A stretch of DNA of 64,000 nucleotides from Anseranas semipalmata (GCA_013399115.1 VXAA01003276.1:1-64000), one strand, 5' to 3'; numbered from the stretch's first letter, positions 24,076 through 38,116 are shown. Numbers and translations are program-made. Notes: generated from the letters alone by a model not told the origin.

Positions 24076-26004
24076 AATACTTTATTGTATATATGTAAGT
24101 AAACAATGGGATTTTAATAATCATCATTGAGGTGAAAAGCAAAAAATTCAGTTTTAACGTTGGCATCCAAAATTATCCTTTCACATCTGGTTCCATAATT
24201 GGATGCCACCCTTGGTAGCCTTGTACCTTGTATCACTTTAGCTGAACACAAAAAGAAAAACAGGGTGTAGTCAGAAGTGAGCAAATTTTGGTCCTACTGC
24301 TAGTCAACATGTTGCATGTTCACACCAAATAAGAACTGGGTGATCGTGTGATGCTAGATGATCTAAAAGCCAAGGTCTATTCAGCTCAGACCTGGGCTAA
24401 CCCCTTTACAACAATGCTTGGATCAAAGTGGATTTCTCTGGTTACTGCTGAGTGTATAGACATTGAGAGACAGGAATAACAGAAGATTCCTGAAGGAAGC
24501 TCAGTCACTTTGGAAAATCATGGTAGAGTGGATGCCACAGAAGACATAGCACAAGAGAGAAAACAGACAGACATCTCTGCTGTCTTCTTTATTGTACGTT
24601 CCTCCTTTGTAGGGAAACTAGATAGACAGCAGTTGCAGCCCTACTGTGTAGTGATACCAGGCATCAATAGATGGCAACCGGTAGAGGATTGCACATAAAG
24701 TCTTTGCTACGTTTCTTGGCTTTCAGGGGCAGAACCAGATCTACTGATACACAGCAGTGAGAAAACATCATTTTCCTCCAGATAGTAATTTCATTGCATG
24801 ATTTGCAGGCGCGTAAGACCTTTAAAGGAAAGGTCTTTATTGATATCTGACTAATGTTCATACTTCACTATGTGTAAATTTAAAGTAGTAATTGTAATCT
24901 GTGTTATGTGTAACTCAGTGGAAAAAGAGACTAATTTATTCTTGCTATGACAGTAAGATAAGACATAAAAGTTGGTAGGGCCAAGAGCTCCTGGATGTAT
25001 TGCATTAGTTGCCATTCATTGGACAATTTTAGTCATCAGCATTCAGGACTCTCTAGCACTTAATTTGCATTTAGATTGGCTCAGCAGATAACTGGAAAAA
25101 AAGATCAGGGAGTCTTTTCATGCTCCAGTGTCATCTATTTTTTCTGGGAGCTTTGAGATCTGCTTGGTCCACCCGTGCAGAGCAAGTGTGGGAATCAAGC
25201 TGACTCCAGTAACAATTCTTGATAGTGGGCACTTGCATCAAGTAAGGTAGGCTCATTGCTAATATTTCCCCTGCGTGGACAGAACACGGCTGAAATGCCC
25301 ATTCAAAGGGCAAGTCGCATAAGCCTCTTGGCAGTTGTAACGCAGTGATAGCATTTTGCCAAGTAAAAGGCTGGATTCAGTTCCAAAAGATAAATCTAGG
25401 CTTGGCCAAGTTAAACACTGTGATAGAAATGTTGGATGGCACATGAACTACTGATTTACCAAAAGCTATCTCTGCCCCAAAAGCTAGCGCTAATTACAGA
25501 AAAGTTAATCTAGAAAGTAATGCAATTCAAGATTGAGAAAATACCTAACAATCAAACTCCATTTTTGAAAACAAAATATATATATGTATATTTTTTCTTT
25601 TCATTGATCTAAACACGTGTTCATGGAGGTAGATAAACCAGAAACTAAATCAATAATTTTTTTACCTGCATGCCTTTGTAACTCTCTATGGTATTATAGT
25701 GTAATGACCCCCACTTACACGTAAGTGTGATTTTACTTTGGAATGGCTAAACGTCTAACAAAGTTACTGCTGCAGCCCCTTAGCTTCACATCTATTGAGT
25801 CAATACCAGAGATAATTTTGAAGTTGTTCTTGTCCTTGACAAGCAAAAAGAAGAAATTCGGCTATTTTGCTGGGTTTGGAGGGGAGTAAGCACAGCAGTG
25901 GAACTTCAGCAGCCATTCCAATTTAAGTTGTCCCCAGTATGTCAGAGGTTGTAACATGCTTCCATCATAAACATTAGCGAGCTGCTCAGGGCTGCTGGTA
26001 AGTT

Positions 26005-26007
<3 letters not shown>

Positions 26008-26035
<28 letters not shown>

Positions 26036-26039
26036 AAAG
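26008..26039. repeat. A-rich (A)nG low-complexity run
   Basis: Runs of 7-9 A separated by single G residues, low complexity. Confidence 0.85.
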
Positions 26040-27455
26040 GTCACTCCGTACCCCAGGTTCTTTAAGTGCTTCATATTTTTTGTGTAAAAGTCACCTAAAG
26101 CTCTGCTTTTGTGCATGCTGAAAAACGTCTAGGGCAAAATAGTTCTGAGTTCAGCTCATCCTTGAGTTCTGCTAAAATCCAGGAGCAAGGTATTCTTCAT
26201 GGCAAATAAGGGCAGAATAATTTCTGTCTAGGGACTAAAACCAATGAGGATGGGTTCTAGTCCTTCTCTTCTGTAAAAACAAATCAATCAATTTATGTGA
26301 AAGCCGTTGAGTAGAAGTCCCAGGGTGAAAGACACAGGCTGTGACGCTGGGTGTGCAGGTCAGGCTTAGAACAAAATACATGCAATGAAATATATTTTTC
26401 TTCTTACAGATAGGGAAACTGAGACAGATTAATGTACCAGAAGCAAGTTACTTCCACAAGTTTTTCTACACTTGGACGTTTACTAAAATACCTATCGTAG
26501 AATAGCAGTGTCCCCTTGAGGATTTTCAGCAAAATGATCACACTGGAATAAATTAGGGTTAACTATTTCAGTAAATCTCCAAATGCGTAGATGATATACA
26601 ATGCAAAATTAAACTTCCCAAGAATATTTCAGCTAAACATATTCTTCCTTTATCTGGGGAGCTCTGTTTTTAGCATTTTTTCCATTTACTATATAATTGA
26701 TAACAGCTCTGAGGTGGGTTTTTCCCTTCTTCCTCTGAAATATGTAAGTTACATTATAATTTCCAAGAAATTGAAGTGTTTACTGCCAAATAGTAGGAAA
26801 GTGCTTCTTGTTTTAGTATAAAACCCAAATGAAATTGAAAGTGAAGTCTGTTTTTCATGGCTACATCTTTGAATGCCCAATAGATCTTCATGTGAACAAA
26901 GGAAATGTGCACTTTCTTTGAACTCTGTCCCCTTTCTCATCAGTGTTTCATTTTTTGTTTAATTCATTATGTTTTCATTACTTTAAGGGAACAACAGGGT
27001 AGCCCTCCTGTAGACAGTGGAATAGCTATGTTTCCTTGGGCTATAATCTGCACTGTAACTTGCTTTATTTGAGTTAAAGTCCTGTTGGTTTTGTAGTTCT
27101 TTAAAGAAAAAAAATACGTTTTTTGTTATAACTGTTTTTTATTAGTAGCAGTTTCATAGAGTTTATAACCAGAAATGTATTGATAGTCACATAAAATAGA
27201 TTACTAATATTTAAAAATAAACTGTGGAATTAGGCTATTATAGCTAACCTAACATAAAGTGATTGATAAAGACTCAGAGTTGAAAATAGTGTGGAGGTAT
27301 TGAAATTAAGTTTGCTATGATATAAAAACATCTAGGTTAGATTTCATTTTTCATATCAGTAACATAAAATGGATCATTATTCAGTGATTAACCCATAGCT
27401 GGGAGAAGAGAAAGAGAAGATACCTGTTTAAATCTGTCCTCAACCTCTGGTACAA

Positions 27456-28064
27456 TGTATTGGGCCTGGCTGGGATGGAGTTAACTTTCCCTGCAGCAGC
27501 CCATATAGCGCTGTGCTCTGCACTTGTAGCTAGAGCAGTGCTGGTATCACACCAGTGTTTTGGCTACTGCTGAGCAGTGCTGGCACAGCACCAGGACTCT
27601 CTCCAGACCCCTCAAAGGCAGTAGGTGGGGGTGGGCAAGAGGTGGGGAGGGGACATCACCAGGGCAGCTGACCTAAACCAACCAAAGGGATATTCCATAC
27701 CATGTGACGTCACACTCAGCAATAAAAGCTGAGAAAGGGGATGGGAAGGGGGTCTCCCATTAGGAAGACGTCTATCCTCCCAAACAACTGCTATGGGTAT
27801 TGAGGCCCTGCTTCCCAAGATGTAGCCGAACGTTGATCATTGATGGGAAGTAGAGAATAGCTGTTTTTTCTCTCTCTTTGCTTCTGTGTGGCCTTTGCTT
27901 ATTTTTTTCTCTTTCTTTTCCATTTAATTAAATTATCCTTATCTCAACCCATGAGCCTTTTTCTTTCCCATCATGCTTTCTCCCCACCCCTCTCCCTTTG
28001 AGGAGGGGGAGTGAGAGAGCGGTTGTGGTGGAGTTTAGCTGCTCATCAGGGTGAAACCGCCACA
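27456..28064 (+). mobile_element. Solo LTR of an avian endogenous retrovirus (type 1)
   Basis: A 609-bp element that begins TGTATTGGGCCTGGCTGGGA and ends ACCGCCACA, with the retroviral TG...CA termini. Five bases on each side (TACAA and TACAC) match at four positions, fitting a 5-bp target-site duplication with one later change. Internal order fits a plus-strand LTR: the U3 opens with ATGGAGTTAACTTTC, then come a CRE palindrome TGACGTCA (27705-27712) and a TATA-like CAATAAAAGC (27720-27729). A weak AATTAAA lies near 27928, and a U5-like end CTTATCTCAACCC...GAGGAGGGGGAGTGAGAGAG follows. I recall this pattern from avian ERV LTRs but cannot give a certain family name. No gag, pol or env lies beside it, so it is a solo LTR left by recombination. 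It carries no viral protein. Confidence 0.85.
27705..27729 (+). promoter_or_regulatory. LTR core promoter: CRE plus TATA-like box
   Basis: TGACGTCA, a full cAMP-response-element palindrome, lies 8 bases before AATAAAAG, which stands in the TATA position of this LTR type. The block is intact, so residual promoter activity is possible. That is inference from motif arrangement only. Confidence 0.5.
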
Positions 28065-28489
28065 TACACGTGGCCCACAAAGCTATCAGATGTTGCTCAG
28101 AGCCATGAGAAATTAAGCTGAGATTGAAGTTGTGGCTAGTCTGTTTTGCTGTTAGATGTAGAGTTACTTGCATTTGGTCCTTGTCTACCATTGGAATTGC
28201 ATCAATGATACTGGCTGAAGACAGCTACTTTAGACAGAGAGCAGATGGTCCTAATCAGGAATTCTAAAATTAAATTAGAGGTTGATAAAGATTATGTATT
28301 TTGTTGCTCTCCCTTCCTAATATTGGAGAAGGAATATTGTGTAATTTATTGTAATGACTCTCCCTTATTCCTCTTCCCCAGGTTTTTAATGTGGTATATT
28401 CTTTCCTAAAAATATAGAAATTGAAGGCTAGAATGATCAAAGGGAGTACGCAGTCTGAATTTCTTCTTTGAAGCTCAATCAAATGTACC
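28065..28489. other. Noncoding stretch between LTR and LINE relic
   Basis: Nothing recognised. The 70-codon minus frame at 28270-28482 has no family features. Confidence 0.5.
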
Positions 28490-30030
28490 TAAATAATCCC
28501 TGACAAAGATCTCAACAGCCTATTAATGTTCTTGGTAAGGATATTTTCTTAGTCTCTTCAGATAGTGCCTTCTAGTGTCTCAACACCTTATTGTAAAGCT
28601 TCTCCAACCTTAATCTTTGATGTGTATAGTATTTCTTCTTCTTCTTCTCCCATTGGACTTTTACCATGTGTCTTCTCCATCTTCTTATCTAGTCCAAATT
28701 CACTGTCTTTTGTTCTTTTTTTTTAAAAAACTTCCTCTTTCTAAAACCTCTTGCCCTTCTTTGTTTCTTCAGAATTCTCTCTAGTTTCTTGCTAGACAAG
28801 TTGTTCCTAAACTGAACACAGAAATTCCTTTGAGGACTCACCAAAGCCAAATTTGTAAGAATAGTTGTCATTCCCATTTTATCATCCTAGAAGATGACTC
28901 TTTGGAAGGACATCACTGTGTTGACTCAGATTTACTTTGTGATCACTGTAACCCTAACCTATTTCTGTCCCCAACATCTAGCTAAATATTTCTCATTCTG
29001 TATTTTCCATTTGATTTTATTTTCTCATAACTGCACAGTGTTTTGTTCTTCTCTTTGGTCCAGACCCAATGAGATGAAGCTAGGTATGATTTGTTCAGGT
29101 AATTTTGAATTCTGATCCTTTCACCAACAAAGTTTTCTATTTCATCATGACTTGTTTTGATAAATGAAAACTAGAATTTGGAAAGTTAGGAGTTGTGCAA
29201 TGTTCTCCCAATTTGACAGGGATCTTCTGCAAACTACTTATTTGAAAGTGAATTTTTCCAACTGCTTGTATACCCTTCTAATGCTAACACTTGTTAGCCT
29301 CGTTCCTTAGGATGTCAGTGCTGGCCAGCATTTAAAAATTATGCTAACGTCAAATTTATTAAACTTTGCTATTTACTAGGCCATTTATTTTGTCAAAAGA
29401 GGAAACCAAGCAGGCTGAAATTCTTTTGTCCTTGACAGATCCATGCCAGGGCTTCAGTGTTCCATTTTCTAGGTATTGTCACTTTCTCAGAGTCTTTTTT
29501 TTTTTTCTCAATAACGTCCCCACTGTTCCCTTTATCTTTCCTTTGTCTGTTACTTCTTATTTATAAAACTTTCCAATATCACCTTTCATGACACATTACA
29601 TCCCCTTACATCTTAGCTTTTATTGATATGTACTTGGTCTCTTATGTTCACCCTGGCTTTCACTTTTCGTATGATTCATTCTTCACTGTTCAAGTTATTG
29701 AAGAACTCTTGATGCAGCCATAATGGTCTCTGCTACTCTACTATCTGTCTTTTGCTGTAGGATAGTTTGGTTTACAAAATAATCTTTCAGTAATCCTACT
29801 TGTACTCCTTCGTTCTGCAAATTCTTTCAGAAAGTGACTTACCATCTCCTTGTTTGCTGAAATCTGCTTTTCTGAACACTGTTGCCTATTCAACTACTTC
29901 TGCAATTTTCCTTTCATTAGAATAATGACATTTGTCATTTAGTGATCACTCCCTAAATATAATTCTTAAATCTTTCCCAGTAGTCAGAGCCATATCTAAA
30001 AGAATTACTGCTGTGAAGGAAGAGACTACT
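28490..30030 (-). mobile_element. Ancient CR1/L3-like LINE relic, about 1.5 kb (antisense)
   Basis: A very old LINE with no intact frame. Its blocks, in order on the plus strand, match the reverse complement of an amniote CR1-type pol as I recall it: CTAAACTGAACACAGAAATT (28807), TGTTGACTCAGATTTACTTT (28919), ATTCTGTATTTTCCATTTGA (28995) and AGGTAATTTTGAATTCTGAT (29098). Further on come TTTGTCCTTGACAGATCCAT (29425), GAAATCTGCTTTTCTGAACA (29860) and AGAATAATGACATTTGTCAT (29919). The order runs from the C-terminal RT side toward the N-terminal side, as for an antisense copy. Divergence is high and ends are uncertain. A profile search against Repbase/Dfam is the deciding test. Confidence 0.6.
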
Positions 30031-31938
30031 CTCTAAAAAAAAAAAAAAATGTCCTAGATATGTTCAAAGGACTTAACAGATTTTTCATCCAGGTTAAAAA
30101 AAAAAAAAAATCCACCTTCTTAGTACTCTTTTAAGCAAAAAAAAAAAATTTCTATTAAATTTGTTCAGAACACTAAGATGCAAGGTTCTGCAGGTGTATC
30201 GAGATGTGGTCTTTAATTCTAATGAAGAAGTAGCCTGGAAAAAAGTCCTGGGAAAAGTTATTTTTTCAATAAATACAAGTGTGATATTCTATACTTAGGT
30301 GCAAATACAGGATAAGAAGCAACTGTTTAAATAGTTTTATATATAATCTTGAGAAAATAACAGATTCACAAGCTGAACTTTACTTGACAATGTTATGTCA
30401 TTGCTAAAAGCACATTTTGTAGTAGCTCCATTACATCAGTAAGCTCTAGGCTGGGCTACTTTGTCCTGTTCTCACGTATGGTGTTCAAAGAAGGATGTGG
30501 ACTAGGTGGAGAGAGAGAAACAGAGAGCAGAGATCTAGGAAACAAGAAGAAATGTTGAAGGAAGGTTGTGTGTGCTGTATACAGAGAGAATGCTGAGGGG
30601 TGATCCAAGTCTACTTCAAAGAGGAGGGAAGTATCTGTTTTCCTTGTTCATTTCAGACAGACGAGAGGTAATTGGTTTAAATTGCAGCATGAGAGATTCA
30701 AGTTAGGGAAGAATGACTATTGATAAGACCAATTAAGTGTTGGAATAGTGTTTCGTTTTATTCATAAAAGCTATGAATAATAGAGCACTTTCATTTTTTT
30801 TCCTAGAAAATCATCATAAATTCTTGTCCCTAAATAAGTCATTTGTGTGTAAAGTAGAAAATCTCTCCAGAAAATTTCTCCTAGCTTTTGTTTTTCAGAC
30901 TAAGATATCTCTACATCATCTCTCTGAATTGCCCCATTTTTTCTGATATTGATAGTTCCTAGCAATACGGAATTTACTGGATTCTCTAAGAACTGAAAAC
31001 ATAATTGAAATCCTAACACCTGTGTTGCAAGGCCGTGAGGTCTTGGCCATCCACATTTTTATAAATCTTTTCAAAGGTTAAGCTTAATTAGGCCTACTTG
31101 AAAGCCTGTTGAAGTCAAGGTAAGTTCTGATTATTTCCATTGGGCTTTGAATCTAATTGTTTTAGCTTTGTTAAACATCTGTTCCTTTGGTTTTGCCATT
31201 CTAACTGCAAATTCATCGAGTAACTTGTCTTTGCCAAATGATGACTTAGTTTGGTATTTTCAGCTGAAGTTACTGGGTTATTGGAATAAAAAGTATATTT
31301 TCTGCAGATACTAAGAATTTTTTTCAATGTTTCCTTCAACATTAAGGTTTCTGTTGAGAAAATACCTCGGGCTTATTCTTCCAGATATTTAAATTGCTGC
31401 AGACAAAGAATTATCTATGCCTTGAAACTTTGTCAGGGCAGTTGGTTGCCAAGATAGAGAGAGGTTTTCACTGAGTTATCAAAGTGAGCATTTAACTTTA
31501 TGTATCTCAAACAAATGAGTATATTTCTGCTTCCCACATCCTTACCACTTCAAAGAGAGATCTCTGTCTCATTCAGTGTTCTTGAAAAAAAAATGCTTTT
31601 CAGTTTTTATCACTCTGCTTCTGCATCTCAATCTGATGCAAAGGAGAGGGGACACCGATTTGGAGGAAGTCTTGTCCTGTTGAGCTTAGGGTTGTATTTG
31701 CAGCTCATGAGAGCTGTATTTCATGCAGCTAGGGAGTTTCACAATAGCAAATTTTGTGTGTCTTTTAAAGAAAACATTTTGAAGCATTATCTGTGTATGT
31801 AAAAAGTTGGGAAATTATGAAGCTACATTCACATATGTAACTTAACTCTTCCCTATTTTGCATGTATCTGGCAGTAGAGATCTAAATAGTTTTAATAATT
31901 TATTTTTTTATTCTGTACACTTTCATGATTGTAGTGTA
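30031..31938. other. AT-rich noncoding stretch
   Basis: A-runs near 30036-30049, 30096-30109 and 30137-30149. No gene recognised. The 100-codon plus frame at 31500-31802 lacks any motif and is taken as chance. Confidence 0.5.
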
Positions 31939-32056
31939 ATCACAGAATCACAGAATGGTTGAGGTTGGAAGGGACCTCTGGAGGCCATCTGGTCCAACCG
32001 CTGCTCAAGCATGGACACCCAGAGCAGGTCACCCAGGACCATGTCCAGGCAGTCCG
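31939..32056 (-). mobile_element. Short CR1 3'-terminal fragment (antisense)
   Basis: Starts with the tail ATCACAGAATCACAGAATGG, followed by GTTGAGGTTGGAAGGGACCT and the GGCCATCTGGTCCAACC and CAAGCATGGACACCCAGAGC blocks. Only about 118 bp of the 3' UTR is present. Subfamily wording matches the outer element at 46.5-47.5 kb and the copy at 51.6 kb. Confidence 0.93.
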
Positions 32057-35000
32057 GTATATCAGTTACCAGTGTATCTTTGAGTAACACAACACAAATA
32101 TTTGAATGGCTCTTTTACCCTAGGCTACTGTCTGAAAATCTCTTAGAAGTTACTGTGTATAAGTCCAGGTATCTTTTATGAGGATCTTACAGTTTCAGAG
32201 GCTCCGTTTTGGAAGATGGACTGCTGTGCTTTGATAATATCTGTCATGCGGGGTATTAGAAAAAAAACGGAGTGACTGTAGTAAGTAGCCAGCCTACACA
32301 GACACAGCTTTGCCTTATCAGTACTGTGAGAAAGTAGTGTACCATTCTCAAAGAGAGCTGAGGTAAGTGACATAAATGGCTTGTTCAAAGTGTTACTGGA
32401 TGTCCGGGACAGAGAACGGAGCTAACTAACATTCTTTTGAGTTCAAGTTTAGAATTACAGCTTCTAAACCATTATTTTCTCTTGTTCTGTTGGACAGTTG
32501 AGTAAAGTTAGTGGTTGGTGAACATGATCCTATGCTAAGAGATTAGTATTGAGGATAAATAGTACAGTTTTCACTCAGCTGCTAAATAAACTGATGTAAT
32601 TCCCTTCAAATGGAGAACAGGTTCTATTTTATGAAAAACATGATTGCATAAAGCTAATGAAAAGAACCATAATCATATAGTATTGCGATAACAGACACTT
32701 GAAAAACCAGTTTGAGGTCTGAGTGAAACAGTAATGGCCATGATGAAACAACATCCTCTAGCCAGTAGAAGAATCTTCCAACCACATAATTTAGGTCTTC
32801 TCTAAAGAAAGGGTACCCGTATGACTTCTAATTGCTGAGGAAGAGAGACATGACAGAGTCGGAACAGAACCAGTGATGTACATATGCCAAAGAAACAGTA
32901 TTTCTCTTGCAAAAGTCAAGAAGAAATGTGCCAATCTGTAGTGCTTCTGCCAACAGGCTGTCTTCCTCAATTCAAAGAGAAAGCCTGTCTGTGGGTTCCA
33001 ACAGTAAGGAGATGTCCCAGACTTGGTCACTGGTGCTATGTGATATGGAACATAAAATGCTGATTGGGAACTTTGTAGGCAGAAGTAGGTCACATCATCT
33101 ACCTATTTAACAGGAAACTCATTAAAGGTAAGATACTTCACATTGGAATCTTCGTCCCCTCCCACAAAGAGCTGTTTTCATTATACTGAAACATCTTTGC
33201 CTAAGGTGTGATCTCTGTCATGTCATAGGCTTTGTTAGCATTTACTCTCTGGATTGGAGACCTTAAATGTGGGGAAGCAGAATGCTGAATCAGCAGTATC
33301 TTCAGACACCTGCAGATCTCTTGCTTTCGGGCTGTTACCTGCCTTTCTCATCCTATCCCACTTCTTTGTATATCACTGCCCCCCTCTACTATTGATTCGT
33401 TTCACAGCTGCATTTTTAAATTTGGTGGATTTTTTTTTCATATCAATCTCTGCTTTAATAGTAGTTTAATTCAGGTCTAAAATATTTGGAATGATGGCAC
33501 TTTTACATCAGGGTGGATGTTCAACTCTCCCTAGGCAAACTAAACAACATAGGCTTCTATTTCCACATCTGTTTATGTCACTTGTCTATAATCTTTTTAT
33601 TCTCACCTCTCTGATATGATTTTAGCTATAAACTGTTGCAGTCAAGGATTGTCTCTTTGTTGTGAATGTGTGCAGGATGCTTATTACAAGAGAAGGGTTG
33701 TAAGTGCTACAACAGTATGAGCAAACAACAACCCTGGATTTAACTCATCTGCTTTATCATATATTTATAAAACAACTCATTCTCCTGGAATTGGTTTAAT
33801 AATGCTAGTGTTCATCCCAAGAAGGATGAATTTTGTGCTGATTCAAATAGCATTTTAAATTCACAAATGCTTACTTGTGTTCTGGTTAGCATTTTCCACA
33901 GAAATTCTGAAGAGCAAATGGACACAAATGACTCCTGACGCTTTTCTAAAGCTTTCAGACTGAAGAAAAAACTCAAGTTTTCCTGGGATAAAGTGAGCAG
34001 CTGATTGATTAAGGTATTCAACCTATATGAAGTTGTCAGACTGTGTTTTTCAGGATGCTTCATCCATCACATCTTAAATGCAGGGAAAAAAAATCTGCAA
34101 CAGCCCTGAAAGCAATGCACAGAACACAATGGAGTGCAGGTCAACATCAGATCCCTTTGTACAGGATGTCTGGAATTTTGCGTATGTGCTGTGGGGTTAT
34201 AACAACATCAAGAAGATGGGAGAATTGCATTAGAAAGTGTTCCTGAAGAGAAAGTTAAAAGTTTAAAGCTGTTTAAACTGAGGAGGGCTTGGAAGTCTTT
34301 TTCAGAAAACATTCTGTCAGTGTGAACTATTGCCTAAGAAAAGGGAAAAAAAACAGTCCCTTTTCCATCATTTATTTTATAAGAAGACAAGTTTTACTAT
34401 TTTCCTACTGTACTTGATTTGGTCTGTATCTGTTACACAAGTTTACAGTGCCATACACAAATATGGTTAATGTGACATCTAAGCTGAACTACAGCTAGCC
34501 CTGCTGAAAGGAGCAGTTCAGTGCTCTTCCCTGTCCATGGCTGCATGATGCTGCCCTTTCCTTTACCTTCTCCTTTATCTGACCCCAAGGGATCAGGGAA
34601 GACACACTAACACAAAAGTAACCCTACAAAGATGACACTAGTGCCAGGGAAAGGTATGGGGAAAGGAAATAATGTTGGAGTGCTCCAATGCATTAATTTA
34701 GCTGACCCATCAATCTGCGTTGCTTGCTATAAAAACACATTACTGATTATTTCCATAAGGGTTAGCACAGCAGCAACTATACGCCTGCTTTGCCATGCCA
34801 AATGATGACAGTCTGGGTATGCGCACAAACCAAACCAGAGATCGTCGGAAAATTTTACTGAATGAAATGTAAGCACTAATTTAGACAAGAGGTTTGAAGA
34901 CTGCATTGCAGGACTTGTATACTAAAATACTGTTGGGCATCTTCTATGTTTGGACCGTAGGAAACTTCACTGCTGAAATGTAGGTGTTTCCTGCATTAAG

Positions 35001-37649
35001 GAGCAACTAAGCTTTTAGATCAGGTTTCCTAAACTGGTTCATAGGGGTACCTCAATTTTTATCCTGTTACTTAATATTTCTGGAAATTAAGCTAACATAG
35101 TGACCTCTCCATTCATTTTAGTGACAACACACACAATCATTTACCCTATTTTTTCAGGCAATATTAAAAAAGCTTACTTAAAGTGTCTTTATGGTTTTAA
35201 CGTTTTTAATTTACTTAATGTATCCTAAACCCATTTAATTTAGGTCAGATACTATATTGTTTTTTGTTAGCTAAAAAAAAAAAAAATAGAAAATATGACA
35301 AATATATACCATGTTGAAAAAGAATAGATTACATGGAAAAGTAAAGTCAAGCTGGTTTGGGCTCCTGTTAGGTAAAAAATAAAGCTTTAGTAAAAACTGG
35401 AGGCTGTTCTTGAAGAAGCATGTGATTTTTATATCTCTAGGGAGCTTACTTCTTATTTTGCCATAATAATCAGGCAGAACTATAAAGAATCTGTGTGCCT
35501 GAAACTAGTTTTAGTGCCATTGCTCTTTTGATAGTTACCCATGAAATTCAGGGGGGGGACATAATTCTGCTAAATTAGATTCAATGTTTCAGGTAATCCC
35601 TTTCTTACAGCTGTTGGCATTTTCTCAATTCTTCAAATTAAATGCAGTACTTAGTTCTGGAAGTGAATCAGCTTGGCCAGCGCGTATCAAACCATCGATC
35701 ACCTGTGGAAAAAAGGTAGCAAGTGAATACAGACAACAGTTCACACTAATTGGAGAGAAAGTCATTATCTTTTGACTCAAGGAAATGTAAAAGATGACCC
35801 TTGGGCAAGATAAACTAGGAACATGACTGTTTCTACTGCTGTATTAAGGAACCTTGTTCATTTGTGCCTTACATATATCAGCAGCAATGATGTGTTATTT
35901 CTTTTGGTATGAATGCAACACACCATAACATCTGAAGCTGCTTTATAGCCAAATTCAGCAGATTTCATTCAAAACAAAAATATAATGCAATCCTTAGTGA
36001 AACAAATGCCTTGGATATTTTTTCTATGAGTGATTAAAAATTCAGCAGTGAATCCATAAGGGTCAAATCCCAGAGGACTCTATTCTGCAGCTGTAAGCCA
36101 TGCTGAGTGAATATTTATTAATTTGCTCAGTTCTGCTGGATTGAATAGATTTGTTTGAGTAGATTTAGGAATGTGGAATTAGGGATGCAGTGCTTGCTAA
36201 ATTAAAGTTCTGCTGTGTTCAAAATCACTCAAATTTGCAGAAGAGCTAAAAGCTGAATAAAATCTTCAGGATTTGGTTATAAATGCATATTTCTGTACAA
36301 AGTATGTGAAAAGAGAGTAGATCACAGTTACCAAGTTTTTCTTAACACGGTTGTTTAAAGATGTGGCTACATACATAGTGTAGACAGACGCTTTAATCTT
36401 TCATGGCAAATCACTTTGCTTTTCACACTTATTCTAGGCACAGTATTAGGTAATATTCCTCTGAAAAGAGCTTGGATTCCTGGAAGTTAACAGTATCAAC
36501 TACAGCAAGAAATATTACAGTGGAACATTTCATTAATCAGCAAGGTTATTAAGCATTATTTCAAATTTCTTTATGCAAGCATAACTTCTTACATCATTTC
36601 AATTTCAAATGAAAATGAAAATATGTTAAAAGCATGCTGTTAGGCTGCTAATCACTGGATATATATTTTAACTTAAATACTTAAACAGTATTCTGGTTTG
36701 CTAATATTGTTGAGTGTTTTACAATAATGTGTTAAGATCCACATTTAATGTATTAAGTCCACATTTAGGCATAAGTAAAAGTTTGAAAACATTAATTTTG
36801 ACTTTTATTTTTAAATAGTCTATGCAACTTAATGTCTAGCAATTTTGTATGTGCAGGGAAAACTTTTGTTAAGAAACAAACTAGTGCTTTCATATTCACA
36901 TAACAGGAATAGCTGGTGGTCTGTATTTTGCAAAGAAGAAACTGAATTGGTGAAAGCTAGAACCTCTGTAAAAGACAGCTTAGTTATAACATATTTATAT
37001 GTGTCCCATAGTTATCATCAAAACTGGAATGATTTTTAGACTGGAAACATTAAAAAGACTACTAAACAAAGAAGAAAACTCAGTGATCTCTGTTGCCTGT
37101 AGAAAGAACTCGGATGTCATAGTCACATTGGGCTGGGCTTGAACAACTGGGTTGTGCTTTTCTGTACTCTAGAATCAAATGAAGTCAGAAATATCCTACT
37201 GAAAAGACGATGTAAATAAGAACAAAATACATTTCATAAGTAACAAAGGCTGCAGTTCAAAACAAAACAAAAGACTAGTATTCTTGTCTTATAAAACTTT
37301 GAAAGAAATCTGTGTTTGGGAAGTTTACTTTAATGTAAGATTGATTCTACTAATCTATCTTACATGTTTTATTTTGTTTATTTTGATGAAAGTTCTCTGC
37401 TTCCTCCTTCTCTGCTGAATACAAATGATGGTACTGACTTCATAATTAGTTTTTGTGACTTATTATGAGGAACAGGTGAGTTGAGAAAAAAAGAAAATCA
37501 GAGAAGCACAGGCACAAACATCAATAAATGTTTTATTGAGATTCCAAAAGAACACTTTTAAGAGATACCCGTTAACCTGACATTAATTCATTCCTAACTG
37601 GAGGGAAGAAGGGAGAAGAGAAAAGTTAAGAGTATTATTTAAACATAAT
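32057..37649. other. Long AT-rich noncoding stretch
   Basis: No gene, RNA gene or clear repeat recognised. Short frames, including the 100-codon minus frame at 32791-33093, are judged to be chance. An A-run lies near 35273-35286. Confidence 0.5.
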
Positions 37650-38083
37650 ACTGGACACTCCGCAGCCCCTTTGGGAAACCTTTTCCAGTAAAAACACCTT
37701 TTCTTATGTTTATATGGAATTTCCTGTATTTCGGTTTGTGCCTATTGCCTCTTGTCCTGTCATAGGACACCGAGAAGAGAGTGGCACTGTTTTTTATACC
37801 CCTACCAGGTATTTATACACATTGCTAAAATCCCCTGAGCCTCCTCTTCTCCGGGCTGAACAGTTCCTGCTCTCTCAGCCTCTTCTTGTATGTCAGGTGC
37901 TGTAATCCCTTAATCATTCTGCTGGCCCTTTGAACTCGCTCCAATATGTCCATGTCTCTCTTGCACTGGGGAATCCAGCTCTGGGGAGCCCTGGTGTGTG
38001 CCACCAGGGCTGTGTGGAAGGGAAGGATCACCTCCCTCAGCCTGCTGGCAACAGGCCCCCTAATGACTCCTGTCCACATACTT

Positions 38084-38116
38084 TATGTTTTTTTTTTGTT
38101 TTTTTTTTTGTTTTTT
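38084..38116. repeat. T-rich low-complexity run
   Basis: Three T-runs separated by single G residues, located at the break between the two parts of the outer CR1. Confidence 0.85.

Larger units (their letters stand above)
21621..27455. other. Long AT-rich noncoding stretch
   Basis: No gene recognised. Features seen: A-run near 21709-21726, T-run near 21868-21882, the duplication at 24 kb, and a (A)nG run near 26008-26039. Open frames are under 80 codons. Confidence 0.5.
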
